Assembly: GCF_024346055.1 (NCBI RefSeq)
Contig: NZ_JAGQCH010000017.1
Span: 1-64,000, forward strand
DNA from: Cyanobium sp. Cruz CV13-4-11
GTDB taxonomy: Bacteria > Cyanobacteriota > Cyanobacteriia > PCC-6307 > Cyanobiaceae
DNA length: 64,000 bases
Direction of reading: 5' to 3'
The position numbers and the translations under genes were made by a program. Below, one piece after another: positions 1 through 9,218 of this stretch (its first letter is position 1; every line of letters starts with the position of its first letter). The notes beneath the pieces are model-generated. The model did not search any database, was not told the origin of the DNA, and was given only the letters and a program-made list of their open reading frames with translations.

Positions 1-1475
1 AGCTCAAGCCGCCCTGGTCGGTGCTGCGCACCCGGATGCTGTAGCTGTTTTTGGTTTCGAAATCGGGGCTGGCGTTGATCTGCAGCTGGTTGCCAACGAT
101 CGTGAAAGCGCCGTTGTCGGTGGCTCCAGTGCCGGCCACCAGGCTGTAGGTGAAGGTGTTGCCCGTGTCCGGATCGACGCTGCTGAAGTTCCCCACCACG
201 GTGCCGGCGGCCACGTTTTCATTCACACTGCTGGCGCTCAGGGCCAGATCGGTGGGGGCCTCGGCCTGGTTGGTCACCGTGATCGTGAACACCTTGGCAA
301 AGGTGCGGTTGCCCTGGTCGCGGGTCTGCACACGGATGGTGTAGGACGACTTGAGCTCGAAATCGGGAACGGAGCGGAGCCGCAGCTCGTTTTCCTGGAT
401 CTCGAAGGCGGCATTGTCGGTGTCGCCGGTGCCGGCGACGAGGCGATAGCCGAAGCTCTGGGGTGTGAGCGGGCTATCGGGATCGGTACTGGCCAAGGTG
501 CCAACCAGGCTGCCAGCGGCCACATTCTCAGAAATACTGCTGGCACTGAGGCTGATGTTGGTGGGCGATTCATTCACATTGAGAATGGAGATCGGCAGCA
601 CCTTCTCCACAAAGGCACCGCTCTGATCGGTGCTGCGCACCCGGATGCTGTAGCTGTTCTTGGCCTCGAAATTGGGACTAGCGGTGATGCGCAGCTGAGT
701 GCCCAGGATGTTGAAGGCGCCGTTATCGGTAGCGCCGGTTCCGGCCACCAGGCTGTAGGTGAAGGTGTTGCCGGCATCCTGGTCAGTGCTGCTGAAGCTG
801 CCGATCACGCTGTTGGCCGCCACGTTCTCATTGACGCTGCTGGGACTCAAGCCCAGATCGGTGGGGGCATCGTTGAGGTTGTTGACGGCAATCGTGAGCA
901 CCTTCTCGGTGAACAGGCCGCCCTGATCGGTGCTGCGCAGCCGCAGGCTGTAGCTGCTCTTGGTTTCGAAATCAGCGGGGGCGTTGAGCAGCAACTGGTT
1001 GGCGACCACCGAGAAGGCGGCGTTGTCGCTGTCGCCCGTACCGCTCACCAGGCTGTAGCTGAAGCTCTGGGGGGTGGTGGGGCTGTCGGGATCGATGCTG
1101 CTGAGGCTGCCGAGCACCAGGGCCGGGCCAGCGTTTTCGTTCACTGTGCCGCTGCCGCTCAGGGCGAGATCGGTGGGCGCCTCGTTGACATTGTTCACCG
1201 TGACCGTAAGGGCCTTCTCGAAGCTCAAGCCGCCCTGGTCGGTGCTGCGCACCCGGATGCTGTAGCTGTTTTTGGTTTCGAAATCGGGGCTGGCGTTGAT
1301 CTGCAGCTGGTTGCCAACGATCGTGAAAGCGCCGTTGTCGGTGGCTCCGCTGCCAGGAACGAGGCTGTAGGTGAAGGTGTTGCCCGTGTCCGGATCGACG
1401 CTGCTGAAGTTCCCCACAACCGTGGCGGCAGCCCCATTTTCATTAAGGCTGGTGGCACTGAGGCTGAGGTCGGTG
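1..1475 (-). repeat. Tandem cadherin-like repeats, ~303 bp per unit
   Basis: Unit boundaries (the PTDL motif) lie near 1475, 1173, 868, 565 and 261. Units 1 and 5 are near-identical at DNA level: bases 1-127 match 1222-1348 exactly at an offset of 1,221, followed after a short divergent patch by another exact run of about 55 bp. Units 2-4 are more diverged. This pattern indicates a recent duplication or gene conversion inside the array. Confidence 0.85.
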
Positions 1476-4400
1476 GGGCGCTCGTTGATGTCAAGGCTGA
1501 ACAGCTCATTCTCGCCATAATATTCACCTCCGCTCTGCCAGTTGCTGGCGGTGAAGAATAACTTGTTGCGGCTGGCGTCGTAGATCAGGTTGCGAGGATT
1601 GGAGTTACCCAGACCCGAACCCAGGGGTACCTTGGCATTGAGATCGGTGACTCTGTAGGTGCCTTCGGCTGTGCCATCGCTGCGCCAGAGCTCACGGCCG
1701 TAGGTGGGGTCAGTGGCAGCGAAATAGAGCACACCATTGACATTGGTGAGCTCCTTGAGATCAGCGGTGTTGCCAAGGCTGGCCCCGGGGGCACCGCTCA
1801 TCTGCATGGTGCCGGCGCTAGTGCCGTCGGTTTTCCAGAGTTCATAGCCATTGCGGGTGAAGAACAGGGTGTTGTTCACCACCGTGGACTGCGACAAGGG
1901 CGACCCAGAGGGGAGGTCGCTTACGCGCACCGTGCCGGCAGTGGTGCCGTCGGTTTTCCAGAGCTCCCAGCCGTTGGTTGGATCGTATGCCGAGAAGAAA
2001 AGATTCCCCTGAAAAACTACGTAGTTCTGTGGGTCGGAACCAGTGGCACCCGCCGCAATGTTCTTGACACGGGTGGTGGTGATGCCATCGGTTTTCCAGA
2101 GCTCTCGACCATAGGTTGGGTCGTAGGCATCGAAGTAGAGGCTGCCATTAAAGACAACCAGATCGTCTGGATCGGAATCACCAGCGCCAGGGTTGATGTT
2201 GCGCACAAGCATTGTGCCGGCGCTGGTACCATCCGTTTTCCAGAGTTCACGGCCAGCCGTGGGGTTGTAGGCGATGAAGAAGAAGGTGTTGCCCAATGCA
2301 GCCTGATCAAAGAGAAGAATGTATGAATCTGCGCTGCCTGGATTGATGTCCTTCACGATGGCGGTGCCAGCTGTCGTGCCATCGCTGCTCCATAGCTCCA
2401 CACCAGCCAGGCCACTGTCTACAAAATAGATACGGTTTCCCGCATTGACGAGCGGGCTGTTGTTGTACGACCAGCCATCCACCGCACTGACCAGGCTGGT
2501 GCCAGCGCCACTGCCATCACTCTTCCAGAGACCGTAACCATTGAGATCATCGTAGGCGAAGAAATAGAGATTGCTCCCCATCGCGGTGAGCGCTCGGATG
2601 TCGCCGTTAATGCCCTCGCGCACATCTTTGACCAACTGGGTACCCGCCGCAGTGCCATCGCTGGTCCAGAGTTCCTTGCCCACCACGCCATCATTGGCGG
2701 CGAAGTAGAGCTTGCCGTTGAACAGCAAAGGATCGGAGATACTGGCCCCTTGCGTGGCAGGATTTACCTCCAGCGATTGGGTTCCGCCAGAGGTTCCGTT
2801 ACTGCTCCAAAGCTCATCAAGGCTGTAGGAGTTAACACTGGCTGCCACAAAATAGAGTTGATTGTTGAACGCCGTGAGCTCGCGCGGGTTTGAGTCAGGA
2901 GGTCCCGAAACAATGTCACGAACCAGCACTGTGCCTTCGGCAGTACCATTGCTTTTCCAGAGCTCTTTACCTGTGGAGACGCCCCCATCACTGAGACTAA
3001 AGTAGAGAACACCGCCAACGTTGGTAAAATCAGAAGCGAAACTGTAGTAGCTTGGCAGATCGGCAACCTTGGTTACAGTGGTGCCGTTGCTTTTCCATAG
3101 TTCGGTGTTGACTGCGCCCTGACTGGTGAAATAGAGCGTACCGTCGAGGTTGAACAGATTGAAGCTATAATTGGTGTAGTAATCTTTATTGAAGATCGCC
3201 GTACTGACGCGCACCGTGTTTGCAAGGGTGCCATCGCTTTTCCAGAGCTGATAGCCCGTGCTGCTGTTGGCGAAGAAGTACAGCGTGTTGTTAAGGATAG
3301 TGAGATTGAGTGGATCGCTGCCGGCTCCAGCATTGGTGTTGATGTTTCGAAGCACAGCCGTGGTGGTACTGGTGCCGCCACTTTTCCAGAGTTCGCGGCC
3401 ACTCGCCCCATCATTGGCGGTGAAATAGAGTGCGCCGTTGAAATTGATCAATTCCTGAGGATCTGAGCTGGCCGCGCCGCTGGCGATGGCCCTGACCAGA
3501 GCGGTGCTGGCCAAGGTGCCATTGCTCTTGTAAAGCTCTGTGCCACCAGCGCTGGTGGTGGCAGCGAAAAACAGGGTGCCGTTGACATCGGTGAGATTGG
3601 CGGGGTTGCTATTTCCTGCGCCTGCTTCGATGTTGCTGATGCGGATGGTTCCAAGTTCGGTCCCATCACTCACCCAGAGTTCGATCCCATTGGCGCCGTC
3701 ATAGGCCCTGAAGAAGAACTTACCGCCGCTGGCCGCCACGGTGGAGGCATCGTTATACGCATATCCTTCCAGGCCTCCTTTCACAAGGGTGGTACCCGTT
3801 TCGCTCCCATCGCTTCTCCAGAGGCCATAGCCATTGATAGGGTCATAGGCTTGGAAAAAGAGACTGCTGCCCACCACGGTGGGGCCCAATAGCTGAGAGC
3901 CATTTGGACCAACGTAAATATCCTTCACTAGGCTGATGTTGCCCGCTGCATCGACTTTATTCAGTTCGCTGCCGCTGTAGCCATTGTCCGCCACGAAGTA
4001 GAGAGCACCATTGAACACAGTCAGCTGGGAAGGAGCGGAGCCGATCCTGGTTGTGTTGATGTCCTTGATAAGTGTCGGGTTAGGACTGATCGGATTCGGC
4101 ACCGTGGTGATGCGGATCGCCGTGCCGCTGCTCACCGGCAGGTCGGCCTCGCCGTTCACGCCCACCAGCAGCTGGGTGCCTTGGGTGCCGGGCTGGCCGG
4201 AGGAGATGCCGATGCTGGCACTGCCACCGTCATTGTAATTGCTGTCGCCGCTGCCGCCATCCACAGCGAGGTCGACGTAGTTGAACACAATGTCGCCGTT
4301 GCCGATACCGTTGTTCAGCGAAAGAATCGCCTGGAAAGTGGCACCGTCGCTTTCAGGAACATCCGCGTGATAGACGTTGTTCCATTCGATCACCAACTGA

Positions 4401-4786
4401 TCGGCCACACCGTCGGTGTTGAGATCCCGGAACTGATAGAGCACCAGATCGTTGGGACTGGTGTTGCGGTTGGTGACCCAGTTATCCCACAGCGGGGTGA
4501 TGTAATAGCCGTAATAACCATAACTTAAATCGTTGTTATCTGAGTTATTGTCTGCCCCTCCGAAGCTGATCAGGCCGTTGCTGCTGATGTACAGCTTGTT
4601 GTTGCCGGAGAAGCTGGCTCCGTAGAATCGGAAGACATTGCTGCCCAGGTCAATGGCCACGGAGGCGTCATCCACGCTGCTCAGACCAGTGACGCTCACC
4701 ACGCCGGCTGTGCCCGCCACCAGGTCAATCGACTGGTAGGCGGCGCTCTCGGCCCGGTAGCGCGAAAGAGGATCGAATATAGCCAT
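1..4786 (-). CDS. Giant repetitive surface/secreted adhesin-like protein (3' end outside window)
   Basis: An open frame runs from ATG at 4786 to the window edge (1,595 codons) without a stop. Residues ~45-230 resemble a NIDO (nidogen-like) domain, with SSNGLISFGG, ITPLWDNW and a D-N-D-G Ca-like loop. Residues ~230-1080 hold about 16 repeats of ~48 aa centred on LWKSDGTxxGT (ELW type). From ~1095 onward are five cadherin-like units of ~101 aa that carry APTDLALS, DPDTGNTFTYSLV and DFETKNSYSIRVRSTDQGG. No N-terminal signal peptide is visible, so type I secretion by a C-terminal signal outside the window is likely (inference). The role is probably adhesion or cell-surface display. An AGGA lies just upstream of the start, and the upstream DNA is AT-rich. 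Confidence 0.85.
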   Translation of the reverse strand, partial: MAIFDPLSRYRAESAAYQSIDLVAGTAGVVSVTGLSSVDDASVAIDLGSNVFRFYGASFSGNNKLYISSNGLISFGGADNNSDNNDLSYGYYGYYITPLWDNWVTNRNTSPNDLVLYQFRDLNTDGVADQLVIEWNNVYHADVPESDGATFQAILSLNNGIGNGDIVFNYVDLAVDGGSGDSNYNDGGSASIGISSGQPGTQGTQLLVGVNGEADLPVSSGTAIRITTVPNPISPNPTLIKDINTTRIGSAPSQLTVFNGALYFVADNGYSGSELNKVDAAGNISLVKDIYVGPNGSQLLGPTVVGSSLFFQAYDPINGYGLWRSDGSETGTTLVKGGLEGYAYNDASTVAASGGKFFFRAYDGANGIELWVSDGTELGTIRISNIEAGAGNSNPANLTDVNGTLFFAATTSAGGTELYKSNGTLASTALVRAIASGAASSDPQELINFNGALYFTANDGASGRELWKSGGTSTTTAVLRNINTNAGAGSDPLNLTILNNTLYFFANSSTGYQLWKSDGTLANTVRVSTAIFNKDYYTNYSFNLFNLDGTLYFTSQGAVNTELWKSNGTTVTKVADLPSYYSFASDFTNVGGVLYFSLSDGGVSTGKELWKSNGTAEGTVLVRDIVSGPPDSNPRELTAFNNQLYFVAASVNSYSLDELWSSNGTSGGTQSLEVNPATQGASISDPLLFNGKLYFAANDGVVGKELWTSDGTAAGTQLVKDVREGINGDIRALTAMGSNLYFFAYDDLNGYGLWKSDGSGAGTSLVSAVDGWSYNNSPLVNAGNRIYFVDSGLAGVELWSSDGTTAGTAIVKDINPGSADSYILLFDQAALGNTFFFIAYNPTAGRELWKTDGTSAGTMLVRNINPGAGDSDPDDLVVFNGSLYFDAYDPTYGRELWKTDGITTTRVKNIAAGATGSDPQNYVVFQGNLFFSAYDPTNGWELWKTDGTTAGTVRVSDLPSGSPLSQSTVVNNTLFFTRNGYELWKTDGTSAGTMQMSGAPGASLGNTADLKELTNVNGVLYFAATDPTYGRELWRSDGTAEGTYRVTDLNAKVPLGSGLGNSNPRNLIYDASRNKLFFTASNWQSGGEYYGENELFSLDINERPTDLSLSATSLNENGAAATVVGNFSSVDPDTGNTFTYSLVPGSGATDNGAFTIVGNQLQINASPDFETKNSYSIRVRSTDQGGLSFEKALTVTVNNVNEAPTDLALSGSGTVNENAGPALVLGSLSSIDPDSPTTPQSFSYSLVSGTGDSDNAAFSVVANQLLLNAPADFETKSSYSLRLRSTDQGGLFTEKVLTIAVNNLNDAPTDLGLSPSSVNENVAANSVIGSFSSTDQDAGNTFTYSLVAGTGATDNGAFNILGTQLRITASPNFEAKNSYSIRVRSTDQSGAFVEKVLPISILNVNESPTNISLSASSISENVAAGSLVGTLASTDPDSPLTPQSFGYRLVAGTGDTDNAAFEIQENELRLRSVPDFELKSSYTIRVQTRDQGNRTFAKVFTITVTNQAEAPTDLALSASSVNENVAAGTVVGNFSSVDPDTGNTFTYSLVAGTGATDNGAFTIVGNQLQINASPDFETKNSYSIRVRSTDQGGLS
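1550..4090 (-). repeat. ELW-type repeats (~144 bp per unit) inside the adhesin gene
   Basis: The minus strand repeatedly encodes a Leu-Trp-Lys/Ser-Ser-Asp-Gly-Thr-x-x-Gly-Thr core, spaced about 135-150 bp apart. Cores lie near 1686, 1837, 1957, 2095, 2239, 2390, 2522, 2665, 2802, 2956, 3092, 3238, 3384, 3530, 3670 and 3815. Each unit also carries a hydrophobic strand such as LYFxAxD. The organisation suggests a beta-propeller or solenoid; the function of these repeats is not known to me. Confidence 0.8.
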
Positions 4787-5059
4787 AATGAACTGTCCTG
4801 TTTCGAAATATCAGACGCACACCCTAGCCGACAAGCCAGAGCCATCTCAATGCCCTGCGCCAAATTTGCAATTATTTACATGCTTTTGTGTTTGAGAATG
4901 CTTACTAGTTGAGTGTACGTTGGGCGACCGGGAATGCTAGTGGCGACCATTGCCCTGCCAAGCCTTTGGCTGCGGTTTATATCCCTGTTACATCTCAGGC
5001 AGTGACCGCCTGTGATGAGCACATCCCAGCCCGGGATTTCAGAGGCGAACTGGCCGCTC
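4787..5059. other. AT-rich intergenic region upstream of the adhesin gene
   Basis: No gene is supported here. The stretch 4850-4915 is clearly more AT-rich than the surroundings and is the natural place for the promoter of the leftward adhesin gene. No precise -10/-35 pair is assigned. Confidence 0.4.
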
Positions 5060-5604
5060 ATGCCTGCCAGCAACAGAACGCTCATCCTTGCTCTGCGGCA
5101 GATGATTCAGTCACTCACGCAGCAGAACGAGGAGCTTTGCGTCCAGTTCACTGCCCTGGCCGCTGAACTGGCCAGCCTGCGGGACCGGATTGGCTGCAGC
5201 TCTCGCCACTCCTCCAAGCCTCCCTCCAGCGACGGCACTGGGTTCGAGCCGACCTAACGGCCCAAGGTTTGTAGCCGCAAGCGGGGTGGCCAGCCGGGCC
5301 AGGCCGGATCCGGCCAGAGCTGCTGCCGATCGAGCGGGTGGACCAGGTGGTGGAGCACCACCCCAACGCATGCCTCCGCTGCGGCAGATTGCAGCAGGGT
5401 GAGGATCCAGCGCCCTGCTGGCACAAGGTGATCGACATTGCGCCGATCACCCCGCTGGTGATCAAGCACCTGCTGAGCCGGTTGGTGTGTCCCTGCTGCT
5501 CCAGGCGCACCTGTCCGACGTTACCGGCGGGTATGGAGGCCAGCCGTTATCGCCCCCGGCTCAGTGATCTGGTGGGTTTGCTGGGACATGGTGCTTTCCC
5601 CCAG
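5060..5604 (+). pseudogene. IS66-family transposase (TnpC) 5' remnant
   Basis: The first part reads LRDRIGCSSRHSSKPPSSDG, the typical N-terminus of IS66 TnpC with its coiled-coil leader. An in-frame TAA at 5255-5257 interrupts it, and reading through gives RKRGGQPGQAGSG. A one-base loss near 5312 shifts the frame to one containing ERVDQVVEHHPNA and CLRCG, the zinc-binding segment. Homology ends around LVGLLGHGAFP. The DDE catalytic half is missing and no terminal repeats were found, so this is dead IS66 debris beside the adhesin locus. Confidence 0.75.
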
Positions 5605-5718
5605 GTTGTTCATGCCTGCAGCTGGGTGAGCCGCTGCTGGGGGTGGAGAGCACCTGAGAGAGGCCATGGGGGGTCATGGCGAATGCGCACTAAAATGCGC
5701 ATCTTCGCCTGCCTGGCC

Positions 5719-5964
5719 GTGCGCACCACCCTGGAGCTGCCCGATCCCCTGTTCGCCCGCCTCAAAGCCAGGGCGGCGCTGGAGGGCACCACGCTGAAGC
5801 AGCTGCTGCGCTCCTTCGTGGAACAGGGGCTGGTGGACCCGGGCCACGGCCGCGACACCCGGGCCCGCCGGGCCGCCGACCTCCCCCGGATCGAGGCCGA
5901 CCTGCCCCTGACGCCGGATCAGCTCTCGAACGCCGGCCTGTTCGCCCTGCTGGAGGAGGAATGA
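5719..5964 (+). CDS. VapB-type ribbon-helix-helix antitoxin
   Basis: The product has an N-terminus of the form MRTTLELPDPLFARLKARAA, the usual ribbon-helix-helix DNA-binding start of VapB-like antitoxins. A GTG start at 5719 gives 81 aa and this canonical N-terminus; an in-frame ATG at 5695 would add eight residues. The stop overlaps the start of the PIN toxin gene by 4 bp (ATGA), so the two are translationally coupled. The protein should neutralise the toxin and autoregulate the operon. The frame is also open upstream into IS66 debris, but that part is not coding. Confidence 0.8.
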   Translation: MRTTLELPDPLFARLKARAALEGTTLKQLLRSFVEQGLVDPGHGRDTRARRAADLPRIEADLPLTPDQLSNAGLFALLEEE

Positions 5965-6410
5965 CTCCCCTGCAGGCGCCGGCGGATCTCCCCGATCTGA
6001 ACCTCTGGCTGGCGCTTGCCTGGCGTGGCCATAGTCACCACGACGCCGCTTGTCGCTACTGGGAGGGGGAGGCCGCTGACACCGTGCTGTTCTCCACCGT
6101 GACCGCCCTGGGTCTGGTGCGCCTGCTCAGCCAGCCGCGCGTGATGGGAGAGGCGGCCCTCAGCCTGGCTGAGGCCAGCGCCGTTCAGGCGGCCTTCTTG
6201 CAGCAGCCAGGGGTGAGGCTGATGGACGAGGCCGCCGCCAGCTGGCCCGTGTTCCGCCATCTGCTCAGCCAGGATCCATGGCCGCCCCGGCTCTGCACCG
6301 ACGTGCATCTGGCCGCCCTGGCCATCGCCGGAGGCTGGCGGCTGGTGAGCTTCGATCAGGACTTCGGCCGGTTCAAAGGCCTGTCGTGGCTGTCCCTGCC
6401 TGCTCCGTGA
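5961..6410 (+). CDS. VapC-family PIN-domain ribonuclease toxin
   Basis: The 149-aa protein has PIN-domain hallmarks: an early Asp in DLNLWLAL (D12), a central acidic patch, TDVHLAALA with a conserved Asp, and a C-terminal FDQDFGRF. These acidic residues bind Mg2+ for RNA cleavage in the family. It overlaps the VapB-like antitoxin gene by 4 bp. This subgroup (TA system VapC with DLN rather than DTS at the start) is common in cyanobacteria. The exact RNA target is unknown. Confidence 0.85.
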   Translation: MTPLQAPADLPDLNLWLALAWRGHSHHDAACRYWEGEAADTVLFSTVTALGLVRLLSQPRVMGEAALSLAEASAVQAAFLQQPGVRLMDEAAASWPVFRHLLSQDPWPPRLCTDVHLAALAIAGGWRLVSFDQDFGRFKGLSWLSLPAP

Positions 6411-6414
6411 CCCC

Positions 6415-6621
6415 TCAGAGCCGTTCGAAGCGGACGTTGAGGTTGAGCTGGTTGGGGCCGATGGCGGTGGCCTGCAGCGCCAGGGCGGCCGGCTTGGGCA
6501 GCGGCAATGACAGGCCCTTGAGCAGGGATCCGGCCGGGGTGGCCAGGGCGGCTCCGCCGACCAGGGCGCCGGCTCCCACCAGCAGGGAGGTGGAGAGGGC
6601 CAGCAGGCGGGGCCAATCCAT
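6415..6621 (-). CDS. Small exported or membrane-anchored hypothetical protein
   Basis: The 68-aa product starting MDWPRLLALSTSL has one long hydrophobic, Ala/Gly-rich segment (residues ~5-30) and then a short Pro-rich stretch ending in NLNVRFERL. This looks like a signal peptide or membrane anchor with a small soluble tail. An upstream in-frame ATG at 6669 would add 16 polar residues. The gene converges on vapC with a 4-bp gap. I do not recognise the family. Confidence 0.5.
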   Translation of the reverse strand: MDWPRLLALSTSLLVGAGALVGGAALATPAGSLLKGLSLPLPKPAALALQATAIGPNQLNLNVRFERL

Positions 6622-6747
6622 GGCTTGTTCGCGGGGTCGCTGGGACGTTACCCAGATTCGTCGGGACACACCTCGACGTGGTTGAACACACAGGGACCCA
6701 GAGGGGCCATCCGTTAAACATCGGTATATCGGTCGCCTTTGCGTTTA

Positions 6748-7782
6748 ATGTTCCCGCAGACCTCCCGCCCCACCCGGCGCCTGCTGCTCTCGGTCGCGGC
6801 CGGAGTCGCCACCGCCATCGCCCTCGGCAACGCGCCGATCACCCGGGCCCTTGCCGCCGCTCCTGCCCTGGCCAGCGCCGGTGTCACCACCCTGGCCGCG
6901 GGGGGCACCAATTTCCAGGTGCTCTCCCCTGAGCAGGCCGCCGCCGCCGCCAGCTCGGGCCGCTGGAAGGTGCTTGATGTGCGCCCGGTGCCGCCGCTCT
7001 CCTACATCGGCGGCCACGTACCCGGCGCGGTGCATCTCTCCGAGCAGGCCTTCCGTGGTCCCAACGGCCGCCTGCCCTTCCAGATCTGGAGTTCCGACAA
7101 ACTCGCCAGCCTGCTGAGCCAGGCGGGCATCTCCAACCGGGATTCGGTGCTCGTCTATTCCGACGGCAACGACGTTCTCGGCACCGCCCTGGTCTCCTAC
7201 ATCCTTGAGAAGAGCGGCGTGCGTCAGGTCGCGATCGTCGATGGCGGCCTCAGCGGCTTCAAGGCGGCCGGCCAGAGCACCACCAAGGCGTTCCCCACCT
7301 TCCAGGCCGGCAGCTTCCGGCCTACCACGGTCAAGGGCCTGGCCATCACCCTCAATGAGTTGCAGCCCCTGATCGGCCGCAGCAAGGTGGTGATCATCGA
7401 CCCGCGTCCCAAGGCCCAGTTCGAGGGCACCGACCAGACCTTCATCCGCAACGGCCATATCCCAGGAGCGAAGAACATCCCCTGGCAGGCGTTCACCGAA
7501 GCCAACAACGCTGACGAGGCGAAGAAGAATGCCCACAAGCTGAAGTCCCTCGACGAGATCCGGGCGCTCCTGGTGAGCCGCGGCATCACTCCCGACAAGG
7601 AGGTGATCGTCTCCTGCAGCACCGGCAGGGAAGCCAGCCTCCAGTTCCTCACCTTGAAGCATCTGCTCAAGTACCCCAAGGTGCGGATCTATGAAGGCTC
7701 CTGGACCGAATACAGCGCCTCCAAGCTGCCGATTTCCGTGGGGCCCGAAGGCAGCCCGGCCCAGCAGGTGAGCAGCCGCTGA
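6748..7782 (+). CDS. Exported two-domain rhodanese (sulfurtransferase)
   Basis: An ATG at 6748 gives 344 aa. The first ~40 residues (TSRPTRRLLLSVAAGVATA and following) form a signal peptide with twin Arg, possibly Tat. Two rhodanese domains follow. The N-terminal one has lost its catalytic Cys (VYSDGND), while the C-terminal one has the loop CSTGREAS with Cys290. An inactive first and active second domain is the classical thiosulfate:cyanide sulfurtransferase arrangement. A TTG at 6739 is an alternative start. It is followed by a tiny exported peptide gene and a YeeE/YedE transporter, which suggests periplasmic sulfane-sulfur handling. Confidence 0.88.
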   Translation: MFPQTSRPTRRLLLSVAAGVATAIALGNAPITRALAAAPALASAGVTTLAAGGTNFQVLSPEQAAAAASSGRWKVLDVRPVPPLSYIGGHVPGAVHLSEQAFRGPNGRLPFQIWSSDKLASLLSQAGISNRDSVLVYSDGNDVLGTALVSYILEKSGVRQVAIVDGGLSGFKAAGQSTTKAFPTFQAGSFRPTTVKGLAITLNELQPLIGRSKVVIIDPRPKAQFEGTDQTFIRNGHIPGAKNIPWQAFTEANNADEAKKNAHKLKSLDEIRALLVSRGITPDKEVIVSCSTGREASLQFLTLKHLLKYPKVRIYEGSWTEYSASKLPISVGPEGSPAQQVSSR

Positions 7783-7817
7783 CCCCCCCCAGCGTCCCCT
7801 TCCCCCCCGCCGCCGTC

Positions 7818-7946
7818 ATGCCCGTTTTCCGCCTCCGCTTCTGGGCGCTCACCAGCCTGCTGCTGCTGCTGCTCGTCCCGGCCGCCGCCCTGGCCTGTGA
7901 CACCGGCAGTGAGGCCCCCTCCTCCGCCAAAGCGAAGAAGCGTTGA
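7818..7946 (+). CDS. 42-aa exported peptide between rhodanese and YeeE genes
   Basis: ATG at 7818 encodes MPVFRLRFWALTSLLLLLLV followed by PAAALACDTGSE and a Lys-rich tail. This is a strong signal peptide. The Cys after ALA could be a lipidation site, although ALAC is a weak lipobox. Its stop overlaps the TTG start of the transporter gene (TTGA), which supports translation as part of the sulfur operon. A single-Cys periplasmic peptide could carry or present sulfur, but that is speculation. Confidence 0.6.
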   Translation: MPVFRLRFWALTSLLLLLLVPAAALACDTGSEAPSSAKAKKR

Positions 7947-9064
7947 GGCGTTTCCCAACTGCCGTACTCGCCGTGGCCCCCGCCGTCGCCATCGGGGTGG
8001 CCCTGGGGGCCCGGCAGCCCGCCTCGGCCCTGGTCTGGGGGCTGGGCTGCGGCCTCGGCCATGCCCTGGTCCGCTCCGGCTTCGGTTTCGCCTCCGGCTA
8101 TCGCCGGCTGATTGAGCGGCGGGATCCCCACCCGGTCTTCGCCCAGCTGCTGCTGGTGGCGCTGCTCGTGATCGCCATGGCTCTGGTGCTCGCCCTTGAG
8201 CCCCTCACCGGCCTGCGGCCGAAGCTGCTGGCCACCCCCCTCTCCCTGCCCTTCCTGGCCGGTGCCTTCCTGTTCGGCATCGGCATGGAGCGGGCCCGGG
8301 CCTGCGGCTGCGGGACCCTGGCGGCCACCTCCCGCGGCGGGGGCGGCGTGCTGGCCGCCCTCATCGGCCTGATCGTGGGCGCCTTCCTCGGCACCCTCCA
8401 TGCTCCGCAGCTGGCGGCCCTGCCCCTGCCGCGCCTGCCCTCCCCGGTCGGCCTTGAGCTGTTCGGCCTCCCTGGCGCCCTGACCCTGCAGCTCGCCTTC
8501 ATCGCCCTGATCACCGTGCTGCTGGCGCGCTGGAGCGGCCAGCTCCCCTGGCGGGGCCCCAGCCGCCGGCTTTACGGGCTTTACGGCGGTGCCATCGCCG
8601 TCGCCCTGCTGGCCACAGGCCTGCTGCTGGTGACGGCCGAGCCCTGGAGGGTGCTCTGGGGTCTGGCCCTCAGTGGCGCCCACGCCGCCCAGGCCCTGGG
8701 CTGGGATCCCGGCAGCAGCCTGTTCTGGTCGAGTCCCCGGGGCCAGGCCCTGCTGGCGGGGCCGGCGGCCTGGCTGTTCAACGACGCCGTGCTCGTCGAT
8801 CTAGGCCTGCTCTATGGCGCCGTCGCCACCGCCATCGGCCAGGGCCGCTTCCGCTGGCGGGGCGTGGGGCCCCAGCCCATGCCGGAACTGGCCAGGCGCG
8901 GCTTCGGCGGCCTGCTGATGGGCTACGGCGGGCTGTTGGCGTCGGGGTGCAACGTCAACGCCTTCCTGGGCGGGGTGATGAGCTTCAGCCTGCACGGCTG
9001 GATCTGGCTGGCGGTGGCCTTGGCGGGCTTCGCCGCCTCGCTGTGGCTGCGCCCGGCCGCCTGA
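7943..9064 (+). CDS. YeeE/YedE-family sulfur (thiosulfate) transporter
   Basis: The 373-aa protein is almost entirely hydrophobic, with roughly ten membrane segments. Cys-containing motifs RACGCGTLA and ASGCNVNAFLGG lie in half-helices, as in YeeE/TsuA channels where Cys thiols relay thiosulfate. It starts with TTG at 7943, overlapping the preceding peptide stop by 4 bp. With the upstream rhodanese it forms a likely sulfur import and processing operon. Confidence 0.85.
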   Translation: MRRFPTAVLAVAPAVAIGVALGARQPASALVWGLGCGLGHALVRSGFGFASGYRRLIERRDPHPVFAQLLLVALLVIAMALVLALEPLTGLRPKLLATPLSLPFLAGAFLFGIGMERARACGCGTLAATSRGGGGVLAALIGLIVGAFLGTLHAPQLAALPLPRLPSPVGLELFGLPGALTLQLAFIALITVLLARWSGQLPWRGPSRRLYGLYGGAIAVALLATGLLLVTAEPWRVLWGLALSGAHAAQALGWDPGSSLFWSSPRGQALLAGPAAWLFNDAVLVDLGLLYGAVATAIGQGRFRWRGVGPQPMPELARRGFGGLLMGYGGLLASGCNVNAFLGGVMSFSLHGWIWLAVALAGFAASLWLRPAA

Positions 9065-9084
9065 GGTGAGGATCGCCTCAGGCG
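9058..9084 (+). terminator. Hairpin at the end of the sulfur operon
   Basis: A 9-bp perfect stem (9058-9066 with 9076-9084) and 9-nt loop include the transporter stop codon. No T-tract follows, so it may stabilise the 3' end rather than terminate transcription on its own. Confidence 0.4.
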
Positions 9085-9218
9085 TTGCCGACCAGGGGCA
9101 GACATCTGCTGGCAAGCGCCTGGCGATGCAGAGCAGGTCCATTTCACCCCCTTGCGGGGTAGAGTGACTTAATATGTGAGTTGGGAAACACCCTTCTGGG
9201 GTCGTTAAGGCTTCGGCG

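Noticed and set aside
1-1475. Regular ~300-bp repeats considered as a CRISPR or DNA satellite
   Set aside because: Units are too long, have no spacers and translate into cadherin-like protein repeats in one open frame.
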